Shown here in pieces: positions 49,338-57,834 of a stretch of 64,000 nucleotides of DNA. How positions within the stretch are numbered: the first letter of the stretch is position 1; every line of letters begins with the position of its first letter. This stretch comes from Streptomyces kanamyceticus (GTDB lineage: Bacteria > Actinomycetota > Actinomycetes > Streptomycetales > Streptomycetaceae). The position numbers and the translations under genes are program-made. The stretch lies in contig NZ_CP023699.1 of assembly GCF_008704495.1 (NCBI RefSeq), positions 4,712,001-4,776,000 on the forward strand. Direction: 5' to 3'. The notes below the pieces were generated by a model. It saw only the letters and a list, made by a program, of their open reading frames with translations. It had not been told where the DNA came from and ran no database searches.

Positions 49338-50258
49338 ATGGACAAGAAGCGGCTGAGCGAATTCCTGCGGGCCCGGCGCGCGCTGGTGCGCCCCGAGGAC
49401 CACGGCATGCCCGCGGGGACGCGCCGTACCCCTGGTCTGCGCAGGGAGGAGGTCGCCGTCCTCGCGGGGGTGAGCACCGACTACTACGTACGGCTGGAAC
49501 AGGGACGCGAGCGCAACCCCTCGCCCCAGGTCCTCAAGGCACTGGCTGCCGCGCTCCTGCTGGAGGACGAGGAGGCCGCCTACCTGCGCGCCATCGTCGA
49601 TCCGCCGCAGCGCGGGCTACCCCCGGCCGCCCGGGAGTACGCCGGGCCACAGCTGGTGTCCTTGCTGGACACCTGGGCCGACACACCGGCTCTGGTCTAC
49701 GGCCGCTACCTCGACCTGCTGGCCGTCAACTCCCTCGGCGAGGCGCTGTTCTCCTGGCTCGGCAACGAGACGAGCCTGATCACGGCGATGTTCCTCAACC
49801 CCGCCGCACAGGACTTCTACCGTGACTGGGCCGTCGTGGCGCAGGGGTGCGTGGCCGCGCTGCGGGCCGCCAATCCCGACCCGGACGACCAGCGGCTGCG
49901 GGAACTGGTGGGCGAACTCTCCGTGCGCGACCCCGACTTCGCGCGCATGTGGGCGCGCCACGAGGTGCGGGCCAAGACCGCCTCGGCCAAACGCTTCCGT
50001 CACCCGTTGGTCGGCGACCTGACGCTCGACTTCGAGACCTTCTCCGTCAACAGCGCGCCCGGTCAGCACCTGGTGGCGTACCGGGCCGAGCCCGGCAGCG
50101 CCGCCGCCGAGTCGCTGGCCTTGCTGGGCAGCCTCGCCGTCACGGAACTCCACGCCGCGCAAGGCACTCAAGCCGCGAACGGCGCGCACGACGCGTACGA
50201 CGCGCACGACGCGCACGACGCGCACGACGAAGGGAAATTCCTCCATGACCTCGCCTGA
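49338..50258 (+). CDS. XRE regulator with MmyB-like ligand-binding domain
   Basis: 306 residues from ATG 49338. HTH at about 30-75 (GLRREEVAVLAGVSTDYYVR followed by LEQGRERNPS). The rest matches the MmyB-like domain (DTPALVYGRYLDLLAVNSLG; FRHPLVGDLTLDFETFSVN), which in some members binds fatty acids. It ends in an unusual tail of repeated AHD triplets from a 9-bp repeat (about 50189-50229). The last 14 bp overlap the next gene (SDR), which is its likely target. Confidence 0.85.
   Translation: MDKKRLSEFLRARRALVRPEDHGMPAGTRRTPGLRREEVAVLAGVSTDYYVRLEQGRERNPSPQVLKALAAALLLEDEEAAYLRAIVDPPQRGLPPAAREYAGPQLVSLLDTWADTPALVYGRYLDLLAVNSLGEALFSWLGNETSLITAMFLNPAAQDFYRDWAVVAQGCVAALRAANPDPDDQRLRELVGELSVRDPDFARMWARHEVRAKTASAKRFRHPLVGDLTLDFETFSVNSAPGQHLVAYRAEPGSAAAESLALLGSLAVTELHAAQGTQAANGAHDAYDAHDAHDAHDEGKFLHDLA
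50189..50229 (+). repeat. 9-bp repeat encoding an (AHD)n tail
   Basis: GACGCGCAC-type units (one reads GACGCGTAC) repeated four to five times in frame at the 3' end of the XRE gene. They give alternating His/Asp residues, a possible metal-binding or simply expandable tail. Confidence 0.7.
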
Positions 50259-51123
50259 TTTCTCCGATTCGCCTGACTCCCCGGTCTGGTTCATCACCGG
50301 CTGCTCCTCCGGCCTCGGCCGGGAGCTGGCCCGCACCGTCCTCGAACGCGGCTGGCGGGCGGTGGTCACCGCCCGGGACCCCGGCAGAGCCGCCGACGTC
50401 GTCGCCGGGCACGAGGAACGCGCCCTCGTCCTGGCGCTGGACGTCACCGACGCCGAGCAGATCGCCGACGCGGTCGCCCGGGCAGAGGCCGCCTTCGGGC
50501 GGATCGACGTGCTGGTCAACAACGCCGGTTACGGGTACCTCGCCGCCGTCGAGGAAGGCGAGGACGACGAGATCCGCGCCCTGTTCGACACCAACGTCCA
50601 CGGGCTGATCGACACCACCAGGGCCGTCCTGCCCGGCATGCGGGCCCGCCGCGCCGGCCACGTCGTCACCATGTCCTCCCTCGGCGGCCTGGTCGGCTTC
50701 GGCGCCACCGGCTACTACCACGCCACCAAGTTCGCCGTGGAAGGTCTCTCCGAGTCCCTCGCCGCCGAGGTCGCGCCGCTCGGCATCAAGGTCACGATCG
50801 TCGAACCCGCCGCGTTCCGCACCAACTGGTCCGGGCCCTCGATGCGCCAGTCGGCGACCGCCATCGACGACTACGCCGCGACCGCGGGCGTACGACGCGC
50901 GAGCACCCTGGCCAGCTACGGCCACCAGCCCGGTGACCCGGCACGCGCCGCCAGGGCGGTCGTCGACGCGGTCACGGCCGAGCACCCGCCGCTGCGCCTG
51001 CTGCTCGGCAAGGTCGCGTACGACGTCGCGACCGCCAAGCTCGACTCACTCAGGACCGGCTTCGAGGGCTGGCGGGAGGTCACCCTCGGCGTCGACTTCC
51101 CCACGGAGCGGACGGCGAGCTGA
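50245..51123 (+). CDS. Short-chain dehydrogenase/reductase (classical SDR)
   Basis: 292 residues; start overlaps the upstream XRE gene by 14 bp. NAD(P)-binding TGCSSGLG (18-25), NNAG (92-95), catalytic Ser around 144-145, and Y158-x3-K162 are present. The A-R after the second strand (VVTARDP) suggests NADP. Substrate unknown. Regulation by the preceding MmyB-like XRE protein is typical in Streptomyces. Its 3' end overlaps the convergent arsenite methyltransferase gene by 78 bp. Confidence 0.88.
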   Translation: MTSPDFSDSPDSPVWFITGCSSGLGRELARTVLERGWRAVVTARDPGRAADVVAGHEERALVLALDVTDAEQIADAVARAEAAFGRIDVLVNNAGYGYLAAVEEGEDDEIRALFDTNVHGLIDTTRAVLPGMRARRAGHVVTMSSLGGLVGFGATGYYHATKFAVEGLSESLAAEVAPLGIKVTIVEPAAFRTNWSGPSMRQSATAIDDYAATAGVRRASTLASYGHQPGDPARAARAVVDAVTAEHPPLRLLLGKVAYDVATAKLDSLRTGFEGWREVTLGVDFPTERTAS

Positions 51124-51891
51124 GGCAGGAGCCTGCGTGGGCTTGGTGGGCTTGGCGGCGCGGACGACGGCGGAGTGCATGCCGTCGGCGACGCCGTGGG
51201 TGGGGGTGAGTTCGATGTCCGTGAAGCCCGCCGCCGCGAGTCCCTCGCGGTATTCGGCGAAGGAGAGGGCGCCCGCGACGCAGCCGACGTAGTCGCCGCG
51301 CTCCGCCCGCTGGGCCGGGGCGAGGTGGTCGTCGGCGACGACGTCGGAGATGCCGATGCGGCCGCCGGGGGCCAGGACGCGGAACATCTCGGCGAAGACG
51401 GCGGGCTTGTCGGTGGACAGGTTGATGACGCAGTTGGAGATGACGACGTCGATCGTGCTCGCCGGGAGGGGGATGGCCTCGATGGTGCCCTTGAGGAACT
51501 CGACGTTCCCGGCGCCCGCCTTCTCGCGGTTGGCCAGGGCCAGGGCGAGCATCTCCTCGGTCATGTCCAGGCCGTACGCCTTGCCGCTCGGCCCGACCCG
51601 GCGAGCCGACAGGAGTACGTCGATGCCGCCGCCGGAGCCGAGATCGAGCACGCGCTCGCCCTCGTGGAGGTCGGCGACGGCGGTGGGGTTGCCGCAGCCC
51701 AGCGAGGCGGCGACGGCCTCGGCGGGCAGGGCGTCGCGCTCGTCGGCCGCGTAGAGCGTGGAGCCGAAGCTGCCGTCGATCTCGATGGCCTGCGGGCCGC
51801 AACACGCGGTGCCGCCCTCGGCGACCTGGACGGCGGCGGCCGCGTAGCGCTCTCGGACGGTCTCGCGCAGGTCGGTGGACTGATCACTCAT
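51046..51891 (-). CDS. arsM: Arsenite S-adenosylmethionine methyltransferase
   Basis: 281 residues from ATG 51891. The N-terminal ERYAAAAVQVAEGGTACCGP with a CC pair, SLGCGNPTAVADLHEGERVL, the SAM motif DLGSGGGIDVLLSA, and SNCVINLSTDKPAVFAEMFR (the third conserved Cys) are ArsM hallmarks. The enzyme methylates As(III) to volatile or less toxic forms. It is divergent from an ArsR gene. The last 26 residues lie antisense to the SDR gene and are low complexity, perhaps a read-through extension. Confidence 0.88.
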   Translation of the reverse strand: MSDQSTDLRETVRERYAAAAVQVAEGGTACCGPQAIEIDGSFGSTLYAADERDALPAEAVAASLGCGNPTAVADLHEGERVLDLGSGGGIDVLLSARRVGPSGKAYGLDMTEEMLALALANREKAGAGNVEFLKGTIEAIPLPASTIDVVISNCVINLSTDKPAVFAEMFRVLAPGGRIGISDVVADDHLAPAQRAERGDYVGCVAGALSFAEYREGLAAAGFTDIELTPTHGVADGMHSAVVRAAKPTKPTQAPASARRPLRGEVDAEGDLPPALEAGPE

Positions 51892-51930
51892 GGCATACCC
51901 CCTGTGAGGGACGGGTGTCGGGCGCACTGT

Positions 51931-51980
51931 TTCGAAGTTCCTCGATGCAACCTTGCGCCCTGGATCGAAGTTCGTCAACA
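51931..51980. promoter_or_regulatory. Direct repeats in the arsM/arsR divergent promoter
   Basis: TTCGAAGTTCCTCGATGCAA (51931-51950) and ATCGAAGTTCGTCAACA (51964-51980) share TCGAAGTTC-TC. They lie between the two start codons and probably bind ArsR. Confidence 0.45.
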
Positions 51981-51987
51981 TAGAGGC

Positions 51988-52371
51988 ATGTCGAAACAAG
52001 AGCTGGTCGTGCTCGGCCAGGACCAGAGCGGCTGCTGCCCCGCTCTGCTGACCGCACCGCTCGACGAGGGCCAGGCAGTCGAGCTGGCCAAGGTCTTCAA
52101 GGCGCTCGGTGACCCCGTCCGGCTCCGCCTGCTGTCGATGATCGCCTCGCGCGAGGGCGGCGAGATCTGCGTCTGCGACCTCACCCCTGCCTTCGACCTC
52201 TCCCAGCCGACCATCTCCCACCACCTCAAGCTGCTGCGCCAGGCCGGACTCATCGACTGCGAGCGGCGCGGCACCTGGGTCTACTACCGGCTCCTCCCGG
52301 AGACGACCGACAAACTCGCCGCTGTCCTGACCCGCCCCGGACAGCCCACGGCGACGGAGGCCCCCTCGTAA
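51988..52371 (+). CDS. arsR: ArsR-family metalloregulator
   Basis: 127 residues from ATG 51988. Winged-HTH with the metal-sensing box EICVCDL (two Cys in helix 3) and the recognition helix SQPTISHHLKLLRQAGL, plus an N-terminal CC pair (SGCCPALL) that could add a ligand. As(III) binding would release it from the promoter shared with arsM. Confidence 0.9.
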   Translation: MSKQELVVLGQDQSGCCPALLTAPLDEGQAVELAKVFKALGDPVRLRLLSMIASREGGEICVCDLTPAFDLSQPTISHHLKLLRQAGLIDCERRGTWVYYRLLPETTDKLAAVLTRPGQPTATEAPS

Positions 52372-52538
52372 GCGACGGCAAGGTCGCTGCGGAGCGAACC
52401 AGCAGTGGATCAACTGCCGTGCCGGGAACAGCCGGTCCGGTCCGCGCCGTTGCATCGAGCGAGGGGCCGGTGCCCCGCCGTCGCGGTGCGCCCGTCGTGC
52501 GCGCGGACCACTACGTAACTTCCGCAGGAGGACTTTCG

Positions 52539-53381
52539 ATGACTGACCGGCCCTTGACGCTCATGGCAGTGCACGCCCACCCCGACGACGAGGCCACCAG
52601 TACCGGCGGAGTCCTCGCGCGGTACGCGGCGGAAGGCATCCGCACGGTTCTCGTGACCTGTACCGACGGCGGTTGCGGTGACGGGCCGGGGGGTGTCAAG
52701 CCGGGCGAGCCCGGGCACGATCCGGCGGCCGTCGCCCTGATGCGCCGCCAAGAACTCGAGGCGAGCCGTGACGTCCTGAAGATCAGCGATCTGGAGACGC
52801 TGGACTACGCCGACTCCGGGATGATCGGCTGGCCGAGCAACGAAGCCCCCGGATCCTTCTGGCAGACCCCCGTGGCGGAAGGCGCCGCCCGGCTCGCGGA
52901 GCTCATGCGGCACTACCGCCCCGACGTGGTCGTCACCTACGACGAGAACGGCTTCTACGGTCACCCCGACCACATCCAGGCCCACCGCATCACGATGGCG
53001 GCGCTTGAGCTGACCGAGCTGACGCCGAAGGTCTACTGGACGACGATGCCCCGCTCGATGATGCAGCGGTTCGGGGAGACCATGCGCGAGTTCCAGGAGG
53101 AGGACATGCCGGAGCCGGATCCCGCCGAGACCGCCGCGCTGGCCGAGATCGGGCTCCCCGACGACGAGATCAGCACGTGGGTGGACACCACCGCGTTCAG
53201 CGATCAGAAGTTCGACTCGCTGGCCGCGCACGCCAGTCAGGGCGAGAACATCTTCTTCCTCAAGATGGGCAAGGAGCGGTTCGGCGAGCTGATGGGCGTG
53301 GAGACCTTCGTACGGGTCAAGGGCGCCACCGGCGCCGACCCCGACGCACGCGAGGACGATCTCTTCGCCGGACTGCGCTGA
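52539..53381 (+). CDS. PIG-L family deacetylase, mycothiol S-conjugate amidase-like
   Basis: 280 residues from ATG 52539 with CAGGAGG. The zinc motif AHPDDE (residues 12-17) and the second His in YGHPDHIQAHR are intact. The overall pattern (LVTCTDGGCGDGP; YDENGFYGHPDH) matches Mca/MshB enzymes of actinobacteria, which cleave mycothiol conjugates or deacetylate its precursor. Length is near Mca. Downstream it overlaps the convergent CDF gene by 65 bp. Confidence 0.8.
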   Translation: MTDRPLTLMAVHAHPDDEATSTGGVLARYAAEGIRTVLVTCTDGGCGDGPGGVKPGEPGHDPAAVALMRRQELEASRDVLKISDLETLDYADSGMIGWPSNEAPGSFWQTPVAEGAARLAELMRHYRPDVVVTYDENGFYGHPDHIQAHRITMAALELTELTPKVYWTTMPRSMMQRFGETMREFQEEDMPEPDPAETAALAEIGLPDDEISTWVDTTAFSDQKFDSLAAHASQGENIFFLKMGKERFGELMGVETFVRVKGATGADPDAREDDLFAGLR

Positions 53382-54045
53382 CCCTCACGGCCGCAGGCGC
53401 GGCCGTCGGCGCGCAGCACCCCTTCACCTGCCACGCGTCCCGGCCTTCCTTGACGGCGACGGCGGCGATCACCAGGGCGGCGACGGGGTCGGCGAAGGAC
53501 CAGCCGAGGGTGGCGTTGAGGACCAGGCCGACCAGGAGTACGGCGGACAGGTAGGTGCACAGCAGGGTCTGCTGGGAGTCGGCGACCGCGCTGGCGGAGC
53601 CGAGTTCGCGCCCGGCCCCGCGCTGGGCGGCGGACAGGAACGGCATGATCGCCAGTGACAGCGCCGCGATGACGATGCCGGGCACCGACCGTTCCGCCTC
53701 GCCCGGGCCGGTCAGCGCTCGGAGCGAGTCGACGCCGACGTACGCGGCGAGGGCGAAGAAGGAGACGGCGATGATGCGCAGGGTCGTCTTCTCGCGAGCC
53801 TCGCGCACGGCGTGCTCGGGGGCGGAGAACTGCCAGGCGACCGCCGCCGCCGAGGACACCTCGATGACCGAGTCGAGGCCGAAGCCGATCAGCGCGGTGG
53901 AGGAGGCGAGCGTCCCCGCGGCGATCGCGACGACCGCCTCGATGACGTTGTAGGTGATGGTCGCGGCGACCAACAGCCTTATTCGGCGCGCGAGTACGTC
54001 ACGGCGGGCCGGTTCCTGGCCCGGGCCCACCGACGTCTCCGCCAC
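53317..54045 (-). CDS. Cation diffusion facilitator-type transporter
   Basis: 242 residues from GTG 54045. Six membrane segments. The second helix carries the metal-binding pattern GFGLDSVIEVSSAAAVAW (D and E/S), and a later helix VADSQQTLLCTYLSAVLL has the second site. The cytoplasmic C-terminal domain is reduced; the final 25 residues, read opposite to the Mca-like gene, are Arg-rich. Starts 1 bp after the SmtB/ArsR gene stop, so both form an operon for metal-responsive export. Confidence 0.75.
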   Translation of the reverse strand: MAETSVGPGQEPARRDVLARRIRLLVAATITYNVIEAVVAIAAGTLASSTALIGFGLDSVIEVSSAAAVAWQFSAPEHAVREAREKTTLRIIAVSFFALAAYVGVDSLRALTGPGEAERSVPGIVIAALSLAIMPFLSAAQRGAGRELGSASAVADSQQTLLCTYLSAVLLVGLVLNATLGWSFADPVAALVIAAVAVKEGRDAWQVKGCCAPTAAPAAVRVSAVRRRDRPRVRRGRRRWRP

Positions 54046-54046
54046 G

Positions 54047-54388
54047 TCAGCAGCAGCCCTTCGCCTCGGCGTCCGGGCAGGTGCGGTCGCCCTCCACCGC
54101 CACCACCGCGGCGCGCAGGTCGTCGAGCGCGCGCCCCAGCCGCTGGTCGGCCAGCTCGTAGCGGGTACGGCGCCCGACCGGGACCCCGACGACCAGGCCG
54201 CAGTCGCGCAGGCACGCCAGGTGGTTCGACAGCCGGGTCCGGGAGATCCCGAGCGTCTCGGCCAGGTCGGCGGGGTGGGCCGGTGCCTCGCGCAGGGCGA
54301 GCAGGATCCGGCAGCGGATCGGGTCGGCGAGCGCGCGGCCGAAACGGGCCAGCACCTCGATGTCAGTGTCAGGGGCGACGGTCAGCAC
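54047..54388 (-). CDS. ArsR/SmtB-family metal sensor (CmtR-like)
   Basis: 113 residues. HTH at about 20-80 (LADPIRCRILLALREAPAHP, LSNHLACLRDCGLVVGVPVG). Cysteines in helix 4 (RCRILL; CLRDCGL) and the C-terminal KGCC are arranged like CmtR, a Cd/Pb sensor. Coupled to the CDF gene. A 12-bp palindrome lies 21 bp upstream. Confidence 0.85.
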   Translation of the reverse strand: MLTVAPDTDIEVLARFGRALADPIRCRILLALREAPAHPADLAETLGISRTRLSNHLACLRDCGLVVGVPVGRRTRYELADQRLGRALDDLRAAVVAVEGDRTCPDAEAKGCC

Positions 54389-54408
54389 TCGACGAAGGTA
54401 CAGCTTCT

Positions 54409-54420
54409 CCTGAATTCAGG
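54409..54420. promoter_or_regulatory. Palindromic operator CCTGAATTCAGG
   Basis: Perfect 12-bp palindrome 21 bp upstream of the SmtB/ArsR start, extended by CTTC/GAAG flanks. The bases around it are AT-rich. Fits an ArsR/SmtB operator. Confidence 0.6.
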
Positions 54421-54434
54421 GAAGCATGAACTAT

Positions 54435-55052
54435 TTATCGTCCACTTCTGGTTTCTGGCGCGGCGTGCTGCCGCAGGCCCTGGAGGAGCGGCTCGATCAA
54501 CCGGCGGGGGTCGTAGCGGGGGTCGCTGTCCCGTCCGATGCAGAGGTTGCCGATGCCGCGCAGCAGTTCATAGGGACGTACGTCCGACCTGATCTCGCCC
54601 GCGCCGACCGCCGCGTCGAGCAGCTCGGCGCAGACGGGCAGCAGCCGGTCGAGGAACTGGGTGTGCAGCGCGGCGAAGCGGTCGCTTTCGGACTGCAGGG
54701 CGTCGGCGAGTCCGTGCTTGGTGACCAGGAAGTCGACGAAGAGGTCGATCCACCGCCGTAGCGCGTCGAACGGCCGGTCGGCTTCGGCCAGCAGCCTCGG
54801 GCCCGCCTCGGCGCACGCCTCGATCTGGTGGCGGTAGACGGCGGTGACGAGGTCCGCCCGGGTCGGGAAGTGGCGGTAGAGCGTCCCGAGGCCGACGCCC
54901 GCCTTGGCCGCGATCTCGCGGATCGGCGCGTCGATCCCCGAGGTCACGAACACCTCCCCCGCGGCGTCGAGCAGAACCTGCTGATTGCGCACCGCGTCCG
55001 CCCGCTTGCCGCGGGCGGGCACCTCCTTGGGCCGGCCGTCCGACGTGGGCAC
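54435..55052 (-). CDS. TetR-family regulator
   Basis: 205 residues from GTG 55052 with GAAGGAGGG. HTH at about 25-72 (LLDAAGEVFVTSGIDAPIRE, IAAKAGVGLGTLYRHFPTR). The ligand domain resembles the SbtR/TetR_C group. Divergent from the hydrolase at 55218, with a 17-bp palindrome between them. Confidence 0.85.
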   Translation of the reverse strand: MPTSDGRPKEVPARGKRADAVRNQQVLLDAAGEVFVTSGIDAPIREIAAKAGVGLGTLYRHFPTRADLVTAVYRHQIEACAEAGPRLLAEADRPFDALRRWIDLFVDFLVTKHGLADALQSESDRFAALHTQFLDRLLPVCAELLDAAVGAGEIRSDVRPYELLRGIGNLCIGRDSDPRYDPRRLIEPLLQGLRQHAAPETRSGR

Positions 55053-55111
55053 GGCGCCCTCCTTCCGCTGACCGTTTCGTCGGCCTGCCGATAGACCGTG
55101 CCGGCAGGCCG

Positions 55112-55141
55112 TTGACCAAACGGATCGCTGATCCGTATCGT
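55112..55141 (+). promoter_or_regulatory. Promoter and TetR operator of the hydrolase gene
   Basis: TTGACC (55112-55117) and TATCGT (55136-55141), 18 bp apart, form a plausible promoter. The spacer is occupied by the palindrome ACGGATC-gct-GATCCGT (55120-55136), so repressor binding would block RNA polymerase. Confidence 0.6.
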
Positions 55142-55217
55142 AAATGGAACGGCGATCCGGTTTCAGGGTAGCCGAAGCCGTCGACGTATCCGAAGCCATC
55201 GAAGGGGCGTTCCTGTC

Positions 55218-56207
55218 ATGAGCGAATCCGCCTACACCGAATCCGCGTACACAGCCGACACCACTGCCTCAGCCCAGGTGCCGGTCCCGGTCCCGGTCCT
55301 CTCCGTCAGCCCGGTCGTGCTGCCCGCGCCCGGTCGCGCCGTGGACCTTCAGGTGCGGGTCTCCGCCCCGGTGACCGGGAGCGACCTGCCGGTCATCCTC
55401 CTCTCGCACGGCCTCGGCCCCTCGAACAACCTCTCCTCCCTGAACGGCTACGCCCCGCTCGCCCACTACTGGGCGGCGCACGGCTTCGTCGTGATCCAGC
55501 CCACCCACCTGGACTCCAAGACGCTGGACCTGGACCCCGACGCCCCGGGCGCCGCGCCGCACTGGCGCACCCGGGCCGAGGACATGACGCGCGTCATCGA
55601 CCGGCTCGACGCGGTCGAGGACGCCGTCCCGCAACTCCGCGGCCGCATCGACCGCGGGCGGATCGCCGTGGCCGGGCACTCGATGGGCGGGCACACCGTG
55701 AGCCTGCTGCTCGGCGCCCGGCTCACCGATCCGGCCGACGGGGCGGAAGTGGACCTGGCGGAGCCCCGGATCACGGCGGGCGTGCTGCTCGCCGCGCCGG
55801 GGCGGGGCGGCGCCGCCCTCACCGCGTTCACGGCCGAGACCTACTCCTTCTTCCTGACCTCGGACTTCTCCAAGATGACGACGCCCGCGCTCGTGGTCGC
55901 GGGTGACCAGGACGCCTCCGCCTTCCTGACCGTCAACGGCCCGGACTGGCACACGGATCCCTACGTCCTTGCCCCGGGGCCCAAGTCCCTGCTCACGCTG
56001 TTCGACGCCGGGCACGGGCTCGGCGGGATCTCCGGATACGACGTCGCGGAGACCACCGACGAGAACCCCGAGCGAGTCGCCGCGGTCGGGCGGCTCACCT
56101 GCGCCTACCTGCGCGGCGAGCTCTACCCGGGAGATCCGGCCTGGCGGATCGCGCGGGACGCGCTGGCCGCGGGACCCGACCCGGTCGGCCGGGTCGAATC
56201 CAAGTAG
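55218..56207 (+). CDS. Alpha/beta hydrolase (chlorophyllase/PAF-acetylhydrolase-like)
   Basis: 329 residues. The oxyanion segment ILLSHGLGPSNNLSSL, the nucleophile elbow VAGHSMGGHTVS (Ser of GHSMG), an acid in VVAGDQDASAF and the His in LTLFDAGHGLGG complete the triad. No signal peptide. Substrate unknown. Controlled most likely by the divergent TetR. Confidence 0.85.
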   Translation: MSESAYTESAYTADTTASAQVPVPVPVLSVSPVVLPAPGRAVDLQVRVSAPVTGSDLPVILLSHGLGPSNNLSSLNGYAPLAHYWAAHGFVVIQPTHLDSKTLDLDPDAPGAAPHWRTRAEDMTRVIDRLDAVEDAVPQLRGRIDRGRIAVAGHSMGGHTVSLLLGARLTDPADGAEVDLAEPRITAGVLLAAPGRGGAALTAFTAETYSFFLTSDFSKMTTPALVVAGDQDASAFLTVNGPDWHTDPYVLAPGPKSLLTLFDAGHGLGGISGYDVAETTDENPERVAAVGRLTCAYLRGELYPGDPAWRIARDALAAGPDPVGRVESK

Positions 56208-56345
56208 GCCCCTCCAAGGAGTCCCTCGCGCGACGCCCCCGAGAACTGGCGACGACGCCCCGTTCCGCTCGGTGTTCCGTACTGTCACCATGCGGAGTCC
56301 AGGGTGTACGGGGGGTCCCCCAGCGGGGCCGGGCAGGAGGCGCAC

Positions 56346-56879
56346 ATGGCAGAGGTGTTCTTGCGGCGGCTGAGCCGGTGGCAGGCGGAAGGGCAGCGCG
56401 AGTCCGTGGCCGACCTCTACGTAGAGGCCTATCGGGGCAGGGCGGGCGACGAGTACAGCGACCGGCAAGGTTTTCTGCGACGCTTCGAACACGACGTGCA
56501 GCAGCCCGACTTCGACATGGTCGTCGCCGACGGACCCGGGCTCGTCGGCTGCCTCTACGGGTACCGCGCCGCGCGCACCGGCGACTGGTGGGAGGGGTTC
56601 CGCGGCATTCTGCCCGCCGAGATCGAGGAACGGACCGCGTCCGGACGGGTGTTCCTGCTCTGCGAGCTCATGGTGCTGCCCGACCGGCGCGGCGCGGGCA
56701 TCGCGACCCGGCTGCGGACCCTGCTGCTCACCCGGCACACCGCCGATGTGGTCGTCGCCGTCATCAAACAGGACGACACACAGGGGCGGGAGGTGCTGCA
56801 GGCGTGGGACTGGACGAAGCTCGGTGAGTTCGATCCCGCCAGGGAGGGGTGGCTGCGGCCGCCTTCGCCGCTGCCCTAG
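56346..56879 (+). CDS. GNAT-family N-acetyltransferase
   Basis: 177 residues from ATG 56346 after AGGAGG. The acetyl-CoA loop is LCELMVLPDRRGAGIATRLR; the preceding strands (FDMVVADGPGLVGCLYGY) fit the fold. The acceptor is unknown. Stands alone, convergent with the methyltransferase. Confidence 0.8.
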   Translation: MAEVFLRRLSRWQAEGQRESVADLYVEAYRGRAGDEYSDRQGFLRRFEHDVQQPDFDMVVADGPGLVGCLYGYRAARTGDWWEGFRGILPAEIEERTASGRVFLLCELMVLPDRRGAGIATRLRTLLLTRHTADVVVAVIKQDDTQGREVLQAWDWTKLGEFDPAREGWLRPPSPLP

Positions 56880-56935
56880 AGACGACAGAGACGACACATA
56901 CGACACAGAACGACAGCGACGACGCGCCTCGGCTC

Positions 56936-57763
56936 TCAGGCTGCCCTGCTCGCCTTCAAGGAGTACATGAGCGGGATGCGCGGCCGGTCCGCGGGGAACC
57001 GGTAGGCGCCGTCGCGGAGTTCGAGCGCGCCGAAGCGTTCGAACAGCGTGCTGTCGTGCTCGCGCAGGAAGTCGATGCGCAGCCCCGTCGCGGCGAGCGC
57101 CGAGACGACCTCGCCGATGGGGTGCTGCCACTCGACGGTGCGGTTGTGGACGGTGGGGGTGGTGTTGTCCGCGTAGCCGCCGGGCGTCTCCTCGATCCAG
57201 GCGTCGCGCGCGAAGTAGTCGTACGAGATCCGTGAGCCCGTGGCGTCGTCGAGGATGTCGGCGAGCGGGTGGAACTCGGCGAGGTAGAGGAAGCCGCCGG
57301 GGGCGACGAGCGCGGCGACGGTCTCGGCCCAGCGCTGGATGTCGGGCAGCCAGCACAGGGCGCCCACGCCGGTGTAGACGATGTCGTACGAGGAGTCGGG
57401 CGCGGCCTCGACCGCGTCGTACACGTCGGCGGCGACGAACGCGGCCCGGTCCGCGGTGAGACCGAGTTCGGCGGCGAGTTCGCGGGCCGCCTCGACGGCC
57501 GGTTCGGAGAAGTCGAGGCCCACGACGCGGGAGGCGCCGTGCCTGGCCCAGGACAGCGTGTCGGCGCCGATGTGGCACTGGAGGTGCAGCAGGGACTTGC
57601 CGCGCACGTCGCCCACTTCCGCGAGCTCGAAGTCGCGCAGGGCGTCCTTGCCCGCCCGGAAGGCGTCGAGGTCGTAGTAGTCGCTGGCGAGGTGGAGCGG
57701 GACACGCTCGTCCCAGCGTCTCCGGTTGGTCTCGCGCCAGTCCGCGGGCGTCTGGGAGTACAT
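56936..57763 (-). CDS. Class I SAM-dependent methyltransferase
   Basis: 275 residues from ATG 57763. SAM motif I SLLHLQCHIGADTLSWARHG, motif II VGLDFSEPAVEAARELAAE, and motif III region APGGFLYLAEFHPL. Family members act on small molecules; substrate unknown. Divergent from the S9 peptidase gene. Confidence 0.85.
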   Translation of the reverse strand: MYSQTPADWRETNRRRWDERVPLHLASDYYDLDAFRAGKDALRDFELAEVGDVRGKSLLHLQCHIGADTLSWARHGASRVVGLDFSEPAVEAARELAAELGLTADRAAFVAADVYDAVEAAPDSSYDIVYTGVGALCWLPDIQRWAETVAALVAPGGFLYLAEFHPLADILDDATGSRISYDYFARDAWIEETPGGYADNTTPTVHNRTVEWQHPIGEVVSALAATGLRIDFLREHDSTLFERFGALELRDGAYRFPADRPRIPLMYSLKASRAA

Positions 57764-57834
57764 GGTCAAAAGTTATCCACAGGCTGGGGACCCTCGCCAG
57801 CGGATTGTCGGCGGGTGCGGGCACTATGGGGGGC

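Noticed and set aside
57763..57780. TTATCCACAG, a DnaA-box match
   Set aside because: Only one box in the divergent promoter between methyltransferase and peptidase genes; no cluster, so not an origin.
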